Below are positions 5,246 to 7,115 of a DNA stretch of 7,115 nucleotides, piece by piece (position 1 is the first letter of the stretch; each line of letters begins with the position of its first letter). The position numbers and the translations under genes were made by a program. Below the pieces are notes generated by a model. It was given only the letters and a program-made list of their open reading frames with translations, searched no databases and was not told the DNA's origin. The DNA comes from Planctomycetota bacterium (GTDB taxonomy: Bacteria > Planctomycetota > Planctomycetia > Pirellulales > Lacipirellulaceae): contig JAADIN010000147.1 of the NCBI GenBank assembly GCA_013151315.1, positions 1 to 7,115 on the forward strand. The letters run 5' to 3'.

Positions 5246-6423
5246 TCAACGGTAGAGTTGCGTTTCGACTTCGGCGATACGCTGGCATAAGCGCTGCTCG
5301 ATTTCGGCCGTTGGGGCCGAAGCGAAGAGGGTAAGCACAGGTCGGCCACTGGGAATTCTGCTTCCTAGCTCAGGAATATCGGCAAGCCGGCTATCGAGTC
5401 CGTAGCCTGCTTGCGTCATCGCCCAGGTGAAAAAAACGGCGTTGATCACGACTTCTTGTTTCGCGTAGAGGATCGCCTTGCCGTGCGATGGGTCTGCCGG
5501 ATTTTCTTTTTTCTCGCAATCAAGCCCCCTTTCGGTACACAGGGTTCCCTGGCACGCGGCCACGTGGGCTTCGATGGCTGAGACGCCGGAGTTTCTTTCG
5601 ATCACTTCGACCGAGGCGGTATAGCGAGGATTGATCTCGACGATCCAGGCGCGCTGGGAATCGAGCACGAGGTCGACTCCGACGAGGCCGCGCAACTGAA
5701 ACTGATTGGCCAACACGTGCGCGAGCGATTTGATTTGCTCTTGGATCGCCGGCGGAATCGTTTGGCCAATCGCGTAAGAACCGGCGTACTGGAATTTCGC
5801 GGCCCTTGCCGCTGAAGCGCCCACCCATTGGGCGGTCATGCCCAGGGTCGTTGTCCAAACATCGCCTAGAGAAAAAATGACCGAAGCATGCTGGCCTTCG
5901 ATTCGTTTTTGAAACCAAGCCTCGCTTGCAGCGGCACGCCGCCGCGAGTCTTCGTCGGCAAGTTCCCACACGCCACTGCCGCTGCTTGCTTGATAGGTTT
6001 TGCAAAGCCACGAGCCGTCGGTCGGTAACCGTGCGCAAGACGTTCGCGTTTCAGGAAAGTGCAAACCGTTTTTTCTGAGTACGGCTTGCAGCGCTAACGG
6101 ATCGCGGCAGCGGCGCAGCGACTCGCCCGAATTGCCCAGCAGCGGTCGAATCGTCGCAAGCTGGTCGATGAGGTCAGGATAATTTTCGAGTGCTCCGGTG
6201 TAGAGCCAAGCATCGACATCGGTCGCGGCCAGCCAGTCAGCGAGGGCTTCGGGATAGGGCGAGATTTTTGTCGTGGGGCAATGCGGTGCCAGGTCGGCGT
6301 CGGCAAACAGGTCGGCGTCGGGGCAGATCGGCCGGTTCGCAGGATAGAAAACGCCGCTGCCCGAGCGCTGGCACCCACGACGGCGATTGAATTTGGAATT
6401 TGGATGGTCTCGGTTTTCGTCAT
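5246..6423 (-). CDS. ATP-grasp protein interrupted by one frameshift
   Basis: The N-terminus (from ATG 6423, beginning MTKTETIQ and followed by AVVGASARAAAFSILR, a nucleotide-fold start) is in one frame. From about 6320 the coding continues in another frame as DADLFADADL and runs to the TGA at 5246, giving about 392 residues when joined. That second frame has no ATG, GTG or TTG upstream of 6064, so it cannot supply its own natural start. In joined numbering, ATP-grasp features are Lys142 with the loop SSGSG (147-151), QKRIEG (172-177), Asp251, and the metal-binding EINPR (263-267) in IVEINPRYTASVEV. The family forms an acid-amine or similar bond via an acyl-phosphate. The NPRYTASVEV segment and the late PVLTLFAS element recall proteins found with tetrahydromethanopterin-linked C1 genes in planctomycetes and methylotrophs, but this assignment is tentative. 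Substrate unknown. Confidence 0.75.
6320..6323 (-). other. Frame break in the ATP-grasp gene at a G4/C4 run
   Basis: On the minus strand the sequence reads TCT GCC CCG ACG CCG ACC in the frame of the start codon. Adding one base at the C4 run gives SAP followed by DADLFADADL, which joins the two coding frames at the correct spacing. A one-base loss in a short homopolymer is a common natural mutation and also a common sequencing error. Confidence 0.65.
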
Positions 6424-6434
6424 TTATTCGGAGT

Positions 6435-6450
6435 CCGTCGGGGCCGACGG
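6435..6450. repeat. GC-rich palindrome in a divergent gap
   Basis: CCGTCG (6435-6440) and CGACGG (6445-6450) are perfect complements around GGGC. The element lies in the 109-bp gap between the divergent ATP-grasp and cytochrome genes, 12 bases before the minus-strand ATG. It could be an operator or a leader hairpin. In GC-rich DNA such a short palindrome may also be chance. Confidence 0.35.
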
Positions 6451-6482
6451 CGCTAATGGATGCGGTTTGGTGAGTTTCGGGT

Positions 6483-6488
6483 TATACT
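6483..6488 (+). promoter_or_regulatory. Possible -10 element for the cytochrome gene
   Basis: TATACT is one mismatch from the TATAAT consensus and stands 45 bases before the ATG at 6533. I see no convincing -35 at 16-18 bases upstream, so this is only a weak promoter call. Confidence 0.25.
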
Positions 6489-6532
6489 GGGATTCCCGCC
6501 TCTTGCCTTCCCTCCACCGGCTTTTGCTCACC

Positions 6533-7115
6533 ATGCTCGACCGCGTGCTGCTTTTTCTGCTTGCTGGGGTTACGGCGACCGCCCATGGCGAACCGCTCGA
6601 ACCGCGGCCCGTGTTGCGAGATGCCTTTGCGCCGTTGGTCGAAACTTATTGTATCGACTGCCACAGTGGAGGCGAAGCGGAGGCGGGGTTTTCTTTTGAC
6701 GAGATGCTCGAATCGGCTGAGGTGAATCGGCATCGCAAGGGCTGGCAAAAAGTACTCAAGCTGCTTCGTTCAAAAAAAATGCCGCCGGAAGATTCCGACG
6801 CGCCGCCGGACGCCGAGCGCGAGGTCGCCATCGCGTGGCTCGATGCCGAGCTGAAATATTTTGATTGCGACGGGCCGCAGAAGCCGGGGCATGTGACTTT
6901 GCGTCGGCTCAATCGGACGGAGTACCGCAATACGATCTCCGATTTGGTGGGCGTCGATTTTGATCCTCGTGAAACCTTTCCCCGCGATACGCTCGGCTAT
7001 GGTTTTGACAACATCGGTGAGGTGCTTTCGCTTTCGCCGCTGCTGGTAGAAAAATATCTCGATGCGGCCGAAAAAATTGCGGCGAGGGCGATCGTTGCTC
7101 CCGAATCGATTGTCG
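6533..7115 (+). CDS. Planctomycete-type secreted c-type cytochrome with DUF1587-like domain (5' part)
   Basis: The gene runs off the right edge; 194 codons are visible. The ATG at 6533 opens a short signal peptide (LLFLLAGVTATAHG, residues 6-19). Residues 30-110 form a planctomycete cytochrome c domain: CIDCH (40-44) would attach heme with His44 as proximal ligand, and Met83 in SKKMPPE is the likely distal ligand. From residue 121, LRRLNRTEYRNTISDLVG and then LGYGFDNIGEVLSLSPL match the start of the DUF1587 region, which in this family is followed by DUF1592, DUF1595 and DUF1585. The protein should act outside the inner membrane. The natural substrate of this paralogue-rich family is not established. 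An in-frame TTG at 6524 is a less likely start. No strong ribosome site is seen; the neighbour on the left is divergent. Confidence 0.9.
   Translation, partial: MLDRVLLFLLAGVTATAHGEPLEPRPVLRDAFAPLVETYCIDCHSGGEAEAGFSFDEMLESAEVNRHRKGWQKVLKLLRSKKMPPEDSDAPPDAEREVAIAWLDAELKYFDCDGPQKPGHVTLRRLNRTEYRNTISDLVGVDFDPRETFPRDTLGYGFDNIGEVLSLSPLLVEKYLDAAEKIAARAIVAPESIV

Noticed and set aside
5070..5288. Minus-strand open frame of 72 codons across the end of the ATP-grasp gene and the hairpin
   Set aside because: It overlaps the real C-terminus in another frame and most of it is translated palindrome; such frames arise from the repeat itself.
6460..6699. Plus-strand frame of 79 codons overlapping the start of the cytochrome gene
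   Set aside because: The overlapping frame from 6533 has a signal peptide, CIDCH and DUF1587-like sequence; this one has no recognisable features.

Overview
The window looks like chromosomal DNA of a planctomycete, probably of the Pirellulales type. The main evidence is the gene running off the right edge: a secreted c-type cytochrome with a CxxCH motif followed by a DUF1587-like segment, an architecture that is expanded in that phylum. The ATP-grasp protein next to it and the palindromic repeat after it fit the same source. No rRNA, tRNA, CRISPR array or intact mobile element was seen.

Layout. Positions 1-485 hold no intact gene: there is a short plus-strand remnant resembling the stretch just before the catalytic motif of Fic proteins, and a perfect 12-bp inverted repeat. 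Positions 486-4887 carry five genes, all on the minus strand. In transcription order they are: a cysteine-rich secreted protein (4887-4465); a zinc-ribbon protein with a receiver-like domain (4281-3634); a second receiver-like protein (3551-2997); a 39-residue lipoprotein ending in a CPSCG motif (2902-2783); and a zinc/cadmium/lead-type P1B ATPase (2663-486). Positions 4888-5245 are non-coding and contain a possible promoter and a long REP-like hairpin. Positions 5246-6423 (minus strand) encode an ATP-grasp protein of about 392 residues whose reading frame is broken once near 6320. A 109-bp divergent gap separates it from the cytochrome gene (6533 to the edge, plus strand).

How it may work together. 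The five minus-strand genes read as a metal-handling group. The ATPase would export Zn, Cd or Pb from the cytoplasm. The secreted protein (12 cysteines in 47 residues) and the small cysteine-bearing lipoprotein could hold metal outside the inner membrane. The two receiver-like proteins both lack the phospho-accepting aspartate, so they are more likely phosphorylation-independent sensors or adaptors than ordinary response regulators. The ATPase family is certain; the joint function is inferred from strand and proximity only. The two receiver-like genes may be a single gene split by a +1 frameshift at a TGA-C site.

Two coding regions (the receiver pair and the ATP-grasp gene) show probable frameshifts. 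Either these are real lesions or recoding sites, or the sequence contains indel errors; this should be settled before the protein lengths are trusted.
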